Shown here one piece after another: positions 1 to 7,273 of a stretch of DNA of 64,000 bases. Each line of letters begins with the position of its first letter. The first letter of the stretch is position 1. The notes beneath the pieces are model-generated. The model did no database searches and had not been told where the DNA came from. It worked only from the letters and a program-made list of their open reading frames with translations. This DNA is from Pseudomonadota bacterium (GTDB taxonomy: Bacteria > Pseudomonadota > Alphaproteobacteria > Micropepsales > Micropepsaceae). The DNA is taken from the NCBI GenBank assembly GCA_018241025.1, contig JAFEEQ010000011.1, positions 392,970 to 456,969 on the forward strand, read 5' to 3'. The translations under genes and the position numbers were made by a program.

Positions 1-1
1 G

Positions 2-763
2 CATCGCGGATCGCTGGAGGATCTCGAGCGCCTGAAGCGCGGCGTCACCCGTGCCGATGCCGTCGTCCATCTCGCCTTCAACCACGACTTCTCGACCTAC
101 ATGAAGAACTGTGCGGACGATCGCACCGTGATCGATGCGATCGGTTCGGTGCTCGGCGGCCGGCCGTTACTCGTCACCTCCGGCACCGGGATGGCGCGCT
201 TCGAACCGGGACAGCCCGCGACGGAAGACGCACCGGCGGCAAGCTCCGCCGTCATCCCGCGCGCCGCATCCGAAGAAGGTGCCAACGCAATCACCGCAAA
301 CGGCGGCAATGCCGGCATCGTCCGCCTGCCGCAGGTCCACGACACACGGCGCCAGGGTCTGGTCAGCTTCGTGATCCAGACCGCGCTCGAAAAGCGCGTG
401 CTGGCCTATCTGGGCGACGGTGCAAACCGGTGGCCGGCGGCGCATGTCTCCGACGTTGCACGGCTTTATCGCCTGGCGATCGAGCGCGCCGAGAAGGGCG
501 CGGTCTACAACGCGGTTGCAGAGGAGGGTGTCTCGATGCGGGCGATCGCCGACACGCTCGGCAACCGTCTCGGACTTCCGGTGAAGTCGATCACGCCGGA
601 CGAAGCGCCGGAATATTTCGGCGTGATGGCGATGTTCGCGGCGATGGATTCGCCGGCTTCGAGTGCGATCACGCGCAAGAAGTTGGACTGGAACCCGACC
701 GGGCCCGGCCTGCTCGCCGATCTCGAAAAGCTCGAGTTGCCGGAAACCATGGCTGCCACGTAG
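2..763 (+). CDS. NAD(P)-dependent epimerase/SDR-family oxidoreductase, 5' part outside window
   Basis: C-terminal ~253 residues of an extended short-chain dehydrogenase/epimerase. The frame is open from the window edge, so the start codon and the Rossmann GxxGxxG motif are not visible. The visible part starts around the ADAVVHLAF strand and runs through VTSGTG, then NRWPAAHVSDVARLYRL and YNAVAEEG, segments typical of epimerase-like oxidoreductases that bind NAD(P). A classical YxxxK catalytic motif is not evident; a SEEGANAI stretch lies where it would be expected. The substrate cannot be told. A regulator gene follows 25 bp downstream on the same strand and may be co-transcribed. Confidence 0.8.
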   Translation, partial: HRGSLEDLERLKRGVTRADAVVHLAFNHDFSTYMKNCADDRTVIDAIGSVLGGRPLLVTSGTGMARFEPGQPATEDAPAASSAVIPRAASEEGANAITANGGNAGIVRLPQVHDTRRQGLVSFVIQTALEKRVLAYLGDGANRWPAAHVSDVARLYRLAIERAEKGAVYNAVAEEGVSMRAIADTLGNRLGLPVKSITPDEAPEYFGVMAMFAAMDSPASSAITRKKLDWNPTGPGLLADLEKLELPETMAAT

Positions 764-788
764 CGGCAAACCGGCGTAGGATCGCGCG

Positions 789-1634
789 ATGTCCGACCTC
801 GGCAGGTTCCTCAAGGATCGTCGCGCCCGTCTCGACCCGGCGGCGCTCGGCTTTTCGACCGCAAGGCGGCGCACGCCGGGACTGCGGCGCGAGGAAGTCG
901 CCCAACGCGCGCATGTCAGCGCCACCTGGTACACCTGGCTCGAGCAGGGGCGCGGCGGCGCGCCATCCGCCGATGTCCTCAACCGCATCGCGCGCGCGCT
1001 GATGCTGACCGAGGCCGAGCGCGAGCATCTGTTTCGCATCGGCCTCGGCCGCCCGCCCGACATCGCCTGGCGCGAGACCGAAGGCGTGACGCCGCGGCTG
1101 CAGCGCGTGCTCGACGCGCTCGCATTCAGTCCTGCACTGGTCCACACCCAGCTCTGGGACATCGTGGCGTGGAACCGGGCAGCCGCCGCGGTGCTGACGG
1201 ATTACAGCGAACTTCCGCCCGGCGAGCGCAATATCCTGCGCCTGATCTTTACCCGCCCGGCGGCGCAGAAAGTGCAGGAGCACTGGAAGAGCGTCGCGCG
1301 CTTCGTCGTATCCGGTTTCCGCGCAACGGTGGCGGGTGCGCTCACGCTGCCGGCGGTGCGCAACTTCGTCGACGACATGTGCCGCATCAGCCCGGAGTTC
1401 GAGGCCTTGTGGCGCTCGAACGAAGTGGCCTTCCACAACGAAGGCACCAAGCAGATCCATCACCCGAAGGCCGGGCTGATCACGATGGATTTCTCGTCCT
1501 TCTCCGTAGACGGCCGGCCGGACCTCTGCATGGTGGTCTACAATCCGGAGACCGAAAAGGACGCCGCCCGCGTCCGCTCGCTGATCGCGGCCAAATCCAA
1601 ACCGAAAAAAACGCCGCCCCGGCGAAAGCGCTGA
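789..1634 (+). CDS. XRE-family regulator with MmyB-like ligand-binding domain
   Basis: A cytoplasmic DNA-binding regulator of 281 aa, normal length for the family. Residues ~25-85 form a helix-turn-helix (core AHVSATWYTWLEQG), followed by a C-terminal MmyB-like sensor domain from about residue 105 (DIVAWNRAAAAVLTDY, then a VDDMCRISPEFEALW helix and SNEVAFHNEGTKQIHHP). Family members commonly repress or activate an adjacent oxidoreductase in response to a small ligand, which fits the epimerase-like gene just upstream. The C-terminus is basic and lysine/arginine rich. The ligand is unknown. Confidence 0.88.
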   Translation: MSDLGRFLKDRRARLDPAALGFSTARRRTPGLRREEVAQRAHVSATWYTWLEQGRGGAPSADVLNRIARALMLTEAEREHLFRIGLGRPPDIAWRETEGVTPRLQRVLDALAFSPALVHTQLWDIVAWNRAAAAVLTDYSELPPGERNILRLIFTRPAAQKVQEHWKSVARFVVSGFRATVAGALTLPAVRNFVDDMCRISPEFEALWRSNEVAFHNEGTKQIHHPKAGLITMDFSSFSVDGRPDLCMVVYNPETEKDAARVRSLIAAKSKPKKTPPRRKR

Positions 1635-1637
1635 CGT

Positions 1638-2063
1638 TCAGCGGTCGCGCAGCCTGGGCACGCCGGTGCGCGGATCGACCAGCGTCACATTCTCCGCCGC
1701 CTGGATCCGCCATGCGCCGCCGCGCCGGGTGACGACGATGAGAAGCAGCGTATCGGTGACATGCGGCCCGGCGGGATGCGCCTTGCCGGTCGTCAGCCGC
1801 GACCAGACATGCAGGATGGCGGCATCCTCGCCGATCGGGTCGACATTGGGCGGATCGCAGACGAGCGTCGAGTCGCTGTAGATCGTCTCGTGGATGGTGC
1901 GATGGCCGGCGACGATCGCATCGACACCGCGCCAATAGGTGCCGAAGCGGTTCACGAAGCTCGCATCGGGATGGAACAGCGCGGCAAAGGCCGTCATGTC
2001 ATGCGCGTTCCAGGCGGCTTCGAACAGACGCGGGATGTCGGCGGCGGTCGACGCTGCGTGCAT
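1638..2063 (-). CDS. SgcJ/EcaC-type SnoaL-like protein
   Basis: A 141-aa protein of the NTF2-like (SnoaL/DUF4440) fold, a small alpha+beta cone used as an enzyme or ligand-binding module. Typical features are the N-terminal helix around LFEAAWNAHDMTAFAALF, the strand FVNRFGTYWRG, and the C-terminal TRRGGAWRIQAAENV strand pair. The ATG at 2063 is chosen because the family begins at this point; the frame remains open further upstream only by running into the next gene. It is convergent with the XRE regulator (3 bp gap) and lies 49 bp downstream of the dioxygenase-like gene, so it is probably the last gene of an ArsR-headed minus-strand operon. The reaction is unknown. Confidence 0.82.
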   Translation of the reverse strand: MHAASTAADIPRLFEAAWNAHDMTAFAALFHPDASFVNRFGTYWRGVDAIVAGHRTIHETIYSDSTLVCDPPNVDPIGEDAAILHVWSRLTTGKAHPAGPHVTDTLLLIVVTRRGGAWRIQAAENVTLVDPRTGVPRLRDR

Positions 2064-2112
2064 GGGCTGTCCTCGTTCGGCTGTGCGAGAAAATCGGGCG
2101 GCGTCGAGGCTG

Positions 2113-3336
2113 TCAATCGCGCGCGGCAGGAGCCGCCGAACGTCCGGTGGGAAATCCGTAAAGCAGGCGGAGCCAGCGAAGCGGCTTGCCGCGCAGCCCG
2201 GCCCATCTCGTCCGCAGATAGCCGGCGAAGGAATGATCGTCGAACTCCCTTCGGCTGAGCAGCGCGCGCTGGTTATCGACGATGAGGATATCGCGCCGGT
2301 GCAGCACGACGGTGTGAAAGGCCTGGCTGTCGGCCGCCTCGCGCAATGCGCGCCGCAGGGCAAGAAAATGCGTCGTCCATGTCGCGTCGATGCCCCAGAC
2401 GCGCGCCGGATCGAGCGACATCAGATAGTCGAGCGGCCCGGTTTTGAGCGGATCTTTCATCAGCACGGGCCCTTGCGCGGCGGGATCGAACGGAAAGAGG
2501 TCGGCGCGCGGGCCGCTCTTGATGTAGCCCTCCTGGCAAAGAGCGGCGATGGTCTCGCCGCGGGTCTCTTCCTTGAGGCGCGAGAGCACCTCCTGCACCG
2601 GAAGCACGAAGATCGGGATGCGCCGAATGTTGGTGAGGCAGGTGACGACCTTGAACGAACAGGTCAGCGGCGCATCCTGGCTGCGCTTCGGATAGGGCAA
2701 CTGGTATTCGGTCGTGCTTTGATGAAACCGGAGCGCCATGTCGCGCGACTGCCGATCGGGCAATTGCGGCTCGAACGGCTCCTCGACCATGTTGCGCGCG
2801 AGGCGCGAATTGGCCGAGCGGCGCCGGCTTCGGAAATCGACCTGCGCGCCGAGCATCCAGAGCAGGCTGCCGGCCAGCGTATCGATGCGGCGCTTGCGCC
2901 GCTCCAGTCGTGTCAAATCCGGCGCGGTATCGTCCTCCGCGGTGTCGGACACCTTGCCGCGTCCCGGATGGGCCTTGCGCGCGAAGTCGATATCGTCGCC
3001 CGGATAGGACCAGTTCACATGCGCCGCATTGCGGATAACGAGATAGGGCGCCGATTTCGCCGAACGGAGCCGTTCAAGGGCGGCCATTACATGGCGCGGC
3101 AGCGCGTGGGCGAGATCTTCAGCGACGTCCGGAACGATCGAATCCTTGTGCTGCGCGAAGATCCAGTCGCGATGCCGTTTTCGCGGGAGCGGGAAGTTCA
3201 GGGAGTACTGATTGTAGAAACGCCGTATCGCGCGTGCCGTCCAGAAGCGCGTCGAGGCGCCGACGCGCACTTCGTTGATCTGGCCCTGCTGCCCGTGATC
3301 CACGCGATCCCCCACCTGGGCGGGACGATACAACAA
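2113..3336 (-). CDS. Possible TauD/AsnO-like 2-oxoglutarate dioxygenase (divergent)
   Basis: A frame of 407 codons lying between the ArsR gene and the SnoaL-like gene. Its C-terminal third resembles TauD/clavaminate-synthase-type Fe(II)/2-oxoglutarate oxygenases: HRRDILIVDNQRALLSRREF followed by an arginine-rich YLRTRW segment corresponds to the final metal/cosubstrate region, where family members have a VDNRRxLHGR-like motif. The expected histidine is replaced by serine (LLSRR), and the first HxD/HxE motif is not obvious, so it may be inactive, divergent or misread. The start is uncertain; several downstream ATGs are possible. It lies 37 bp downstream of arsR on the same strand. The assignment is tentative. 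Confidence 0.45.
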   Translation of the reverse strand: MLYRPAQVGDRVDHGQQGQINEVRVGASTRFWTARAIRRFYNQYSLNFPLPRKRHRDWIFAQHKDSIVPDVAEDLAHALPRHVMAALERLRSAKSAPYLVIRNAAHVNWSYPGDDIDFARKAHPGRGKVSDTAEDDTAPDLTRLERRKRRIDTLAGSLLWMLGAQVDFRSRRRSANSRLARNMVEEPFEPQLPDRQSRDMALRFHQSTTEYQLPYPKRSQDAPLTCSFKVVTCLTNIRRIPIFVLPVQEVLSRLKEETRGETIAALCQEGYIKSGPRADLFPFDPAAQGPVLMKDPLKTGPLDYLMSLDPARVWGIDATWTTHFLALRRALREAADSQAFHTVVLHRRDILIVDNQRALLSRREFDDHSFAGYLRTRWAGLRGKPLRWLRLLYGFPTGRSAAPAARD

Positions 3337-3373
3337 CCGGCACGGGAAATTGTGACATCAATGCCACTTGCGC

Positions 3374-3958
3374 TCAGGCTTCGCCGCCCAGCTTCCAGTC
3401 GCTTTGCGGCAGCCGCCAGTAGATCCGGTCCTTGCGCGCCAGCATGGCGTGGCCGACGAGTTCGCGGCGCAGCGTCGCGCTGTCCCAATGATGGCGCTGG
3501 ATCGCTTCGTTGACCTCTCTCTCCGAGTAGCGCGTGCCTTCGGCGAAGTCGCGCATCAGCCAGCGCAGCACCGCACCGCGCTTCTTGCGGCTGGCCGGCA
3601 GCTGGCTGAGCTTGCCGTCGGCATCGACGAAGGCCTTCAGGACTTTGGTGTCGAAATCGTCGGCCGGCTTCGGCTGGCTCTTGCGGACGCGCTCCGCCTC
3701 CGGCTGGAGCACAAGCTTCGACATGCGCTCGAGCGCGTCGCGGTCGAGCGCATGCCAGCGCGTCGTGCCCTCGGCCCGCGCGGTGACGATGCCCTGCCGC
3801 TTCAGGAGCGCGAGATGGTGCGAGACCGTCGGCTCGCTGAGTTTCAGCGCAGCGGCGATCTCCTGCACGCTCTTCTCGCCCTGGGCGAGCAGGCCGACGA
3901 TGGCGAGGCGGCTCTCATGCGCCATCGCCTTGAAGAATTCGAGCAGGGTTTCGGTCAT
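3374..3958 (-). CDS. ArsR-family regulator with DUF2087 domain
   Basis: A 194-aa winged-helix repressor. Residues ~1-80 form the ArsR DNA-binding domain (FFKAMAHESRLAIVGLLAQG, then LSEPTVSHHLALLKRQGIV as recognition helix). Residues ~100-190 match DUF2087 (KRGAVLRWLMRDFAEGTRYSEREVNEAI), a domain often joined to ArsR regulators of metabolic genes. No cysteine metal-binding motif of the arsenic/zinc sensors is seen. It heads a minus-strand group with the two genes that follow. A CTAATTAG palindrome pair lies 16-42 bp upstream of its start codon, a likely autoregulatory operator. Confidence 0.92.
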   Translation of the reverse strand: MTETLLEFFKAMAHESRLAIVGLLAQGEKSVQEIAAALKLSEPTVSHHLALLKRQGIVTARAEGTTRWHALDRDALERMSKLVLQPEAERVRKSQPKPADDFDTKVLKAFVDADGKLSQLPASRKKRGAVLRWLMRDFAEGTRYSEREVNEAIQRHHWDSATLRRELVGHAMLARKDRIYWRLPQSDWKLGGEA

Positions 3959-3973
3959 GGCTGTATCGACAAC

Positions 3974-4000
3974 TATCTAATTAGATAATCTTCTAATTAG
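3974..4000. promoter_or_regulatory. Palindromic operator candidate for the ArsR-type regulator
   Basis: A perfect 14-bp palindrome, TATCTAATTAGATA (3974-3987), is followed by a second CTAATTAG core at 3993-4000, 16 bp centre to centre. The pair is A+T-rich inside G+C-rich DNA and sits just upstream of the arsR start, in the gap to the divergent membrane-protein gene. ArsR-family proteins bind such dyads and usually repress their own gene; control of both divergent units is an inference. Confidence 0.65.
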
Positions 4001-4078
4001 ACTCACATCGAATTTCAAGGCCGCGATTGCAGGCCGCGGGCGAGGCTGCTCCAGTGACGGGGGTATTGGGGGCAGGGC

Positions 4079-5047
4079 ATGGACGACGAGAAACGCGCCA
4101 AGCGGCGCGCAAGCCTGGCGCTGGCGCCGGCGATCCTGCTGGCTGCCGCCCTCGGCATCGGGGCGCTCTATTTCTATCCGAAGGTGTGGCTGGATCTGGG
4201 ACTGTCCGAATCCTTCGGCGAGACCTGGGACATTCTGACGACGCGGGCGTGGCTTCCGGGGCTTGCGTTGGTCGCCGTCTGGCTGCCGCTCAACATCGCG
4301 TTCCTGCGCGGGCTCTATCCGCCGCGCGGATTCCTCTACTTCGCCATCATGCTGGTCTGCCAATGCGTGCTGGTGATGTCCGCGGTAATTCTCTTGCAGC
4401 CGGCCGCGGCGCGTACGGCCGCGCCGGTCCGCGCCGCGTGGCTCGGCGCCGTCGATGCGATGAACGGCAGTTTCGCCGCAACGATCGATCCCGGCGTCCG
4501 CATGCCCTCACTGCCAGCGGATGGCCAGCAGGCGGCACTCGTGCAGGAGTTCCGCGGCATGCTGAGCGGCGTGGGCAAGGCGGCGAACGCCTATCGCGAA
4601 CGCAGTGCCGGCTACGTCGCAGCCTACATTCCGGGGACGCAGGGCATCGATCTCAGGGCCGTGTCTTCGGGCATGGCGAAGGCGCAGTCCGCGCAATGGG
4701 GATATGAAGAGTACCTGCAATGGATCCTGCGCCACGGCGAGGCAGCCATTGCCGCGCGCGACCTGCCGGAGCGGCTGCAGGAGGAAATGATCGTGCGGTT
4801 CGAGAGCGGCACCGGCGCCGAAGCGCGCCGGCGGTTGGGCATCCTCGCCATCGACGACCGGATCTTCGCAACGCTGGATGCCATGACGAAGCGCCTCGGC
4901 GATCGCAACAGGCGCTGGACCGCGCTGCCGCAGGGACCGCGCTTCGCCGCCCTGGCCGATCAGCAGGCTTTCGACGATGCGCGCCAAACCCTCGATCGCC
5001 TGCGCGCGTGGCGCGCGGCGCAGATCGCCGACAAACCGTCACGATAG
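4079..5047 (+). CDS. Membrane protein of unknown function (tandem paralogue A)
   Basis: A 322-aa protein not assigned to a family. The N-terminal third has three hydrophobic segments (roughly residues 12-32, 58-77 and 85-107), then a long helical, charged, mostly soluble region with many arginines and alanines (residues ~115-322), probably periplasmic. Its size, layout and upstream leader resemble those of the next gene: both are preceded by GGCTGCTCCA followed by a G-run. A local tandem duplication is likely. The start is the ATG after a G-rich stretch. It is divergent from arsR across the operator palindromes, so it may share control. Confidence 0.75.
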   Translation: MDDEKRAKRRASLALAPAILLAAALGIGALYFYPKVWLDLGLSESFGETWDILTTRAWLPGLALVAVWLPLNIAFLRGLYPPRGFLYFAIMLVCQCVLVMSAVILLQPAAARTAAPVRAAWLGAVDAMNGSFAATIDPGVRMPSLPADGQQAALVQEFRGMLSGVGKAANAYRERSAGYVAAYIPGTQGIDLRAVSSGMAKAQSAQWGYEEYLQWILRHGEAAIAARDLPERLQEEMIVRFESGTGAEARRRLGILAIDDRIFATLDAMTKRLGDRNRRWTALPQGPRFAALADQQAFDDARQTLDRLRAWRAAQIADKPSR

Positions 5048-5104
5048 TTGCGTTGCGTGCCGCGCTTGCGGCTGCTCCACTGCGATCCTTGGGGGGGGGA
5101 CGAC

Positions 5105-6079
5105 ATGGAAGACGAAGATCGCATCGGCGCCGGCCCGATCGTGGCGGTGACGCTCGGCATCATCGCGGCGGCGGGTGTCAGCCTCTTCCGCTCATTCAGC
5201 AATCTCTATGGCATGGCCGACCTCGCCTTCGGGCCGGTCTCGGGGCCGGTGATGTACCTGTTCGGGCAGGCGACGGTCTTCAGCCTCGCCGCTTTCGCCG
5301 TGATCTACTTCGCCTATCTGCGCTGGCGCGACGAGCAGCGCACGATGACCTACCTCCTCATCACCATCGTATCGGTCTTCGTCATCGACTTCGGCGTCTT
5401 CGCGCTCTTTGCATTCGGGCTACAGGGCGCCCAGCGCTCCGCCGACCAGGATCGCAACGCCATGCTCGAAATCACCTTCGCGATGGACAATGCCGGCCGG
5501 GTCTCGGGCGGAAGACTGGTTTCGAAGATCATCTCGACCGGCGATGCGGCGGTGGTCGAACGCGCGGCGAAACTGACGGCAGCGCAGATTCGCGCCGCGG
5601 CCGAGGCCTATCGCGACGAAGTGCTGGCGGTGGATTTTCCGGCGGTCACCGCGCCGGAGCGCCTCGGCCGCAAAGGCGGACTCGTGGCGGCGCGCGCCGC
5701 GCTCGCCCGCCTGCACAAGGCCGCGGCCGACTATCGCGCCGGCATCAAGAAGGCCACGGCACAGTTCGTCGCGACCGCGCCCGGACTCGATGTCAGTCCC
5801 TCGGTGCGCAGCGGATTGCTGGCACGCACGCTGAGGCTGATCGTGAACTATGGCGGGGTGCGCGATGCGGAAGTCGCGGCGCAGGATTCGATGTACGGCG
5901 AGTTCGACGCGCTGGTCGCGCTGTTGTCGCATGCCAACGGCCCGTGGATGTTCCAGAAGGGCAGCTTCATGTTTTCCAGCCAGCGCGACCTCGACAGTTT
6001 CAACAGCCATGTGGCACGGATACGCGGACTCGAAATTTCCGCGACCCAGCCCGACGGCGCCTGGGATCGCCCGCGCTGA
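5105..6079 (+). CDS. Membrane protein of unknown function (tandem paralogue B)
   Basis: A 324-aa protein with the same design as its neighbour: three hydrophobic segments (about residues 10-28, 43-68 and 77-102) followed by ~220 residues of alanine-rich, charged helix. The ATG at 5105 is preferred over an upstream in-frame start because it is preceded by a strong G-run ribosome-binding site and begins MEDEDRIGAG, like the MDDEKRA start of paralogue A. No catalytic motif is recognised. It probably forms an operon with paralogue A (57 bp gap) and the ArsC-like gene 13 bp downstream. Confidence 0.75.
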   Translation: MEDEDRIGAGPIVAVTLGIIAAAGVSLFRSFSNLYGMADLAFGPVSGPVMYLFGQATVFSLAAFAVIYFAYLRWRDEQRTMTYLLITIVSVFVIDFGVFALFAFGLQGAQRSADQDRNAMLEITFAMDNAGRVSGGRLVSKIISTGDAAVVERAAKLTAAQIRAAAEAYRDEVLAVDFPAVTAPERLGRKGGLVAARAALARLHKAAADYRAGIKKATAQFVATAPGLDVSPSVRSGLLARTLRLIVNYGGVRDAEVAAQDSMYGEFDALVALLSHANGPWMFQKGSFMFSSQRDLDSFNSHVARIRGLEISATQPDGAWDRPR

Positions 6080-6092
6080 AACGGCAGGACAT

Positions 6093-6443
6093 ATGACGAT
6101 CACGGTCTACGGCATCAAGAACTGCGACACGATGAAGAAGGCGCGCGCCTGGCTCGACTCGCATGGCGTCGCCTATGCCTTTCACGACTACAAGAGCGCG
6201 GGCATCGAGCGCGAAAAGCTCGAGGCCTGGGCGAAGAAGGCCGGGTGGGAGGTGCTGCTCAACCGGGCCGGCACGACGTTCAAGAAACTCCCGGACGCCG
6301 AGCGCCAGAACGTTACCGAGAAGAAAGCCATCGCGCTGATGCTGGCGCAGCCTTCGATGATCAAGCGGCCGGTGGTGGAGAAGGGCGCGACGCTTCTCGT
6401 CGGGTTCAAACCGGAGAATTATGAAAAGGCTTTCGGCGGCTGA
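6093..6443 (+). CDS. ArsC/Spx-like thioredoxin-fold protein (YffB type)
   Basis: A 116-aa thioredoxin-fold protein of the ArsC family. It begins with the diagnostic VYGIKNCDTMKKA, with a single CxxM active-site cysteine near residue 11, and has the family's conserved NRAGTTFKKL (residues ~53-62) and PSMIKRPVVEKG (residues ~87-98). These features fit the YffB-like branch of the arsenate-reductase family, probably glutathione-dependent reductases; true arsenate reduction is not implied. The length is normal. It starts 13 bp after the membrane protein gene and is the last gene before the LexA-type promoter of thpR. Confidence 0.9.
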   Translation: MTITVYGIKNCDTMKKARAWLDSHGVAYAFHDYKSAGIEREKLEAWAKKAGWEVLLNRAGTTFKKLPDAERQNVTEKKAIALMLAQPSMIKRPVVEKGATLLVGFKPENYEKAFGG

Positions 6444-6456
6444 AACGCCAGGGGCA

Positions 6457-6485
6457 TTGACGCTTTTCGTTGTTCTTGTTATGTT
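6457..6485 (+). promoter_or_regulatory. Sigma70-type promoter of thpR, leaderless
   Basis: TTGACG (6457-6462), a 17-bp spacer, and TATGTT (6480-6485) form a good -35/-10 pair. The first base expected to be transcribed, seven bases after the -10 element, is the A of the thpR start codon at 6492. No Shine-Dalgarno sequence precedes the ATG, so a leaderless mRNA is the natural reading. Inferred from sequence only. Confidence 0.6.
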
Positions 6486-6486
6486 C
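6472..6486. promoter_or_regulatory. LexA-type SOS box (GTTC-N7-GTTC)
   Basis: GTTC (6472-6475), seven mostly A/T bases (TTGTTAT), and GTTC (6483-6486) match exactly the direct-repeat LexA box known from Alphaproteobacteria. It overlaps the spacer and -10 of the thpR promoter, the position from which LexA would block polymerase. It is the only exact copy I noticed in front of a gene in this window. Confidence 0.6.
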
Positions 6487-6491
6487 TTGTA

Positions 6492-7067
6492 ATGGCCAGG
6501 CGCCCGCGCAAGAAATTCGGCGCAACGCAGAATGACCGCATCTTCCTCGCGCTCCTGCCGGACGCGGAGGCTGCGGCGCGGATTTCCGCGCGCGCGGAAG
6601 AGCTGAAGGCCGCGCATGTACTCGGCGGCACGCTGACCCGGCCCGAGCATCTGCACATCACGCTGTTTCATCTCGGCGACTGGATCAGCTTGCCGGAGGA
6701 GATCGTGCGCATCGCGAGCGCTGCCGCCGCGAAGGTGCGCGCCGCGCCTTTCGAGGTGCGTGTCGACCGCGCCGCCAGCTTCGGCAACAGCACCGGCATC
6801 TATCCCTTCGTACTGCTGAGCGAGAGCGCGGGCCTGTTCGACTTCCACGCGAAACTCGGTGCAGCGCTGACGCAGGAAGGCCTTGGCGGTGCGACCAAGG
6901 GCGAGTTCAAGCCGCACATCACCTTGCTGCGCGACGAAACGCGTGCGAAGGCGGCGAAGGTTGCACCCATCGTGTGGACGGCACGCGACTTCGTGCTGGT
7001 GCACAGCCTGCTCGGCAAGACGACGCATGTGCATCTCGGCTGCTGGCCGCTCGCGGCTGCATCGTGA
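6492..7067 (+). CDS. thpR: RNA 2',3'-cyclic phosphodiesterase (2'-5' RNA ligase family)
   Basis: A 191-aa protein of the 2H phosphoesterase superfamily (ThpR/LigT). The two defining HxTL motifs are present: HITLF at about residues 54-58 and HITLL at about residues 139-143. Together they form the active site that opens 2',3'-cyclic phosphates on RNA ends, for example from tRNA halves. The N-terminal RIFLALLPDAEAAARI is typical of the family. The start codon lies exactly at the predicted transcription start, beneath a LexA-type box, suggesting DNA-damage control. The gene is monocistronic; dnaB follows after a 206-bp gap in which I see no gene. Confidence 0.9.
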   Translation: MARRPRKKFGATQNDRIFLALLPDAEAAARISARAEELKAAHVLGGTLTRPEHLHITLFHLGDWISLPEEIVRIASAAAAKVRAAPFEVRVDRAASFGNSTGIYPFVLLSESAGLFDFHAKLGAALTQEGLGGATKGEFKPHITLLRDETRAKAAKVAPIVWTARDFVLVHSLLGKTTHVHLGCWPLAAAS

Positions 7068-7273
7068 GGCGTCGTCATGCAAGCTGTTGGCAGCGATCGC
7101 GCAAAGCATGCACAGGAAAGAATCCGCTCGCGAAATGCGTTCGGTCGCATGCGCCCAGATCGCAACCAAATTACCTGTTAGCAAAGCCATGATTGCCTTG
7201 CGGCAAGTGAGTCGGATCGCTTGATTCGCCGTTCGCCGCGCGCACCGGCCGGAACAAGACCAAGAAGAAAAAT

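Noticed and set aside
1939..3513. A 524-codon plus-strand frame opposite the SnoaL and dioxygenase-like genes
   Set aside because: Antisense to three better-supported genes and featureless.
4720..6096. A 458-codon plus-strand frame across the tandem membrane genes
   Set aside because: Arg-rich, no membrane or domain pattern; the other frame gives proper membrane proteins with ribosome-binding sites.
7068..7273. tRNA or small RNA gene between thpR and dnaB
   Set aside because: No cloverleaf or strong structure is seen; treated as plain spacer with the dnaB promoter. I found no tRNA or rRNA gene in the window.
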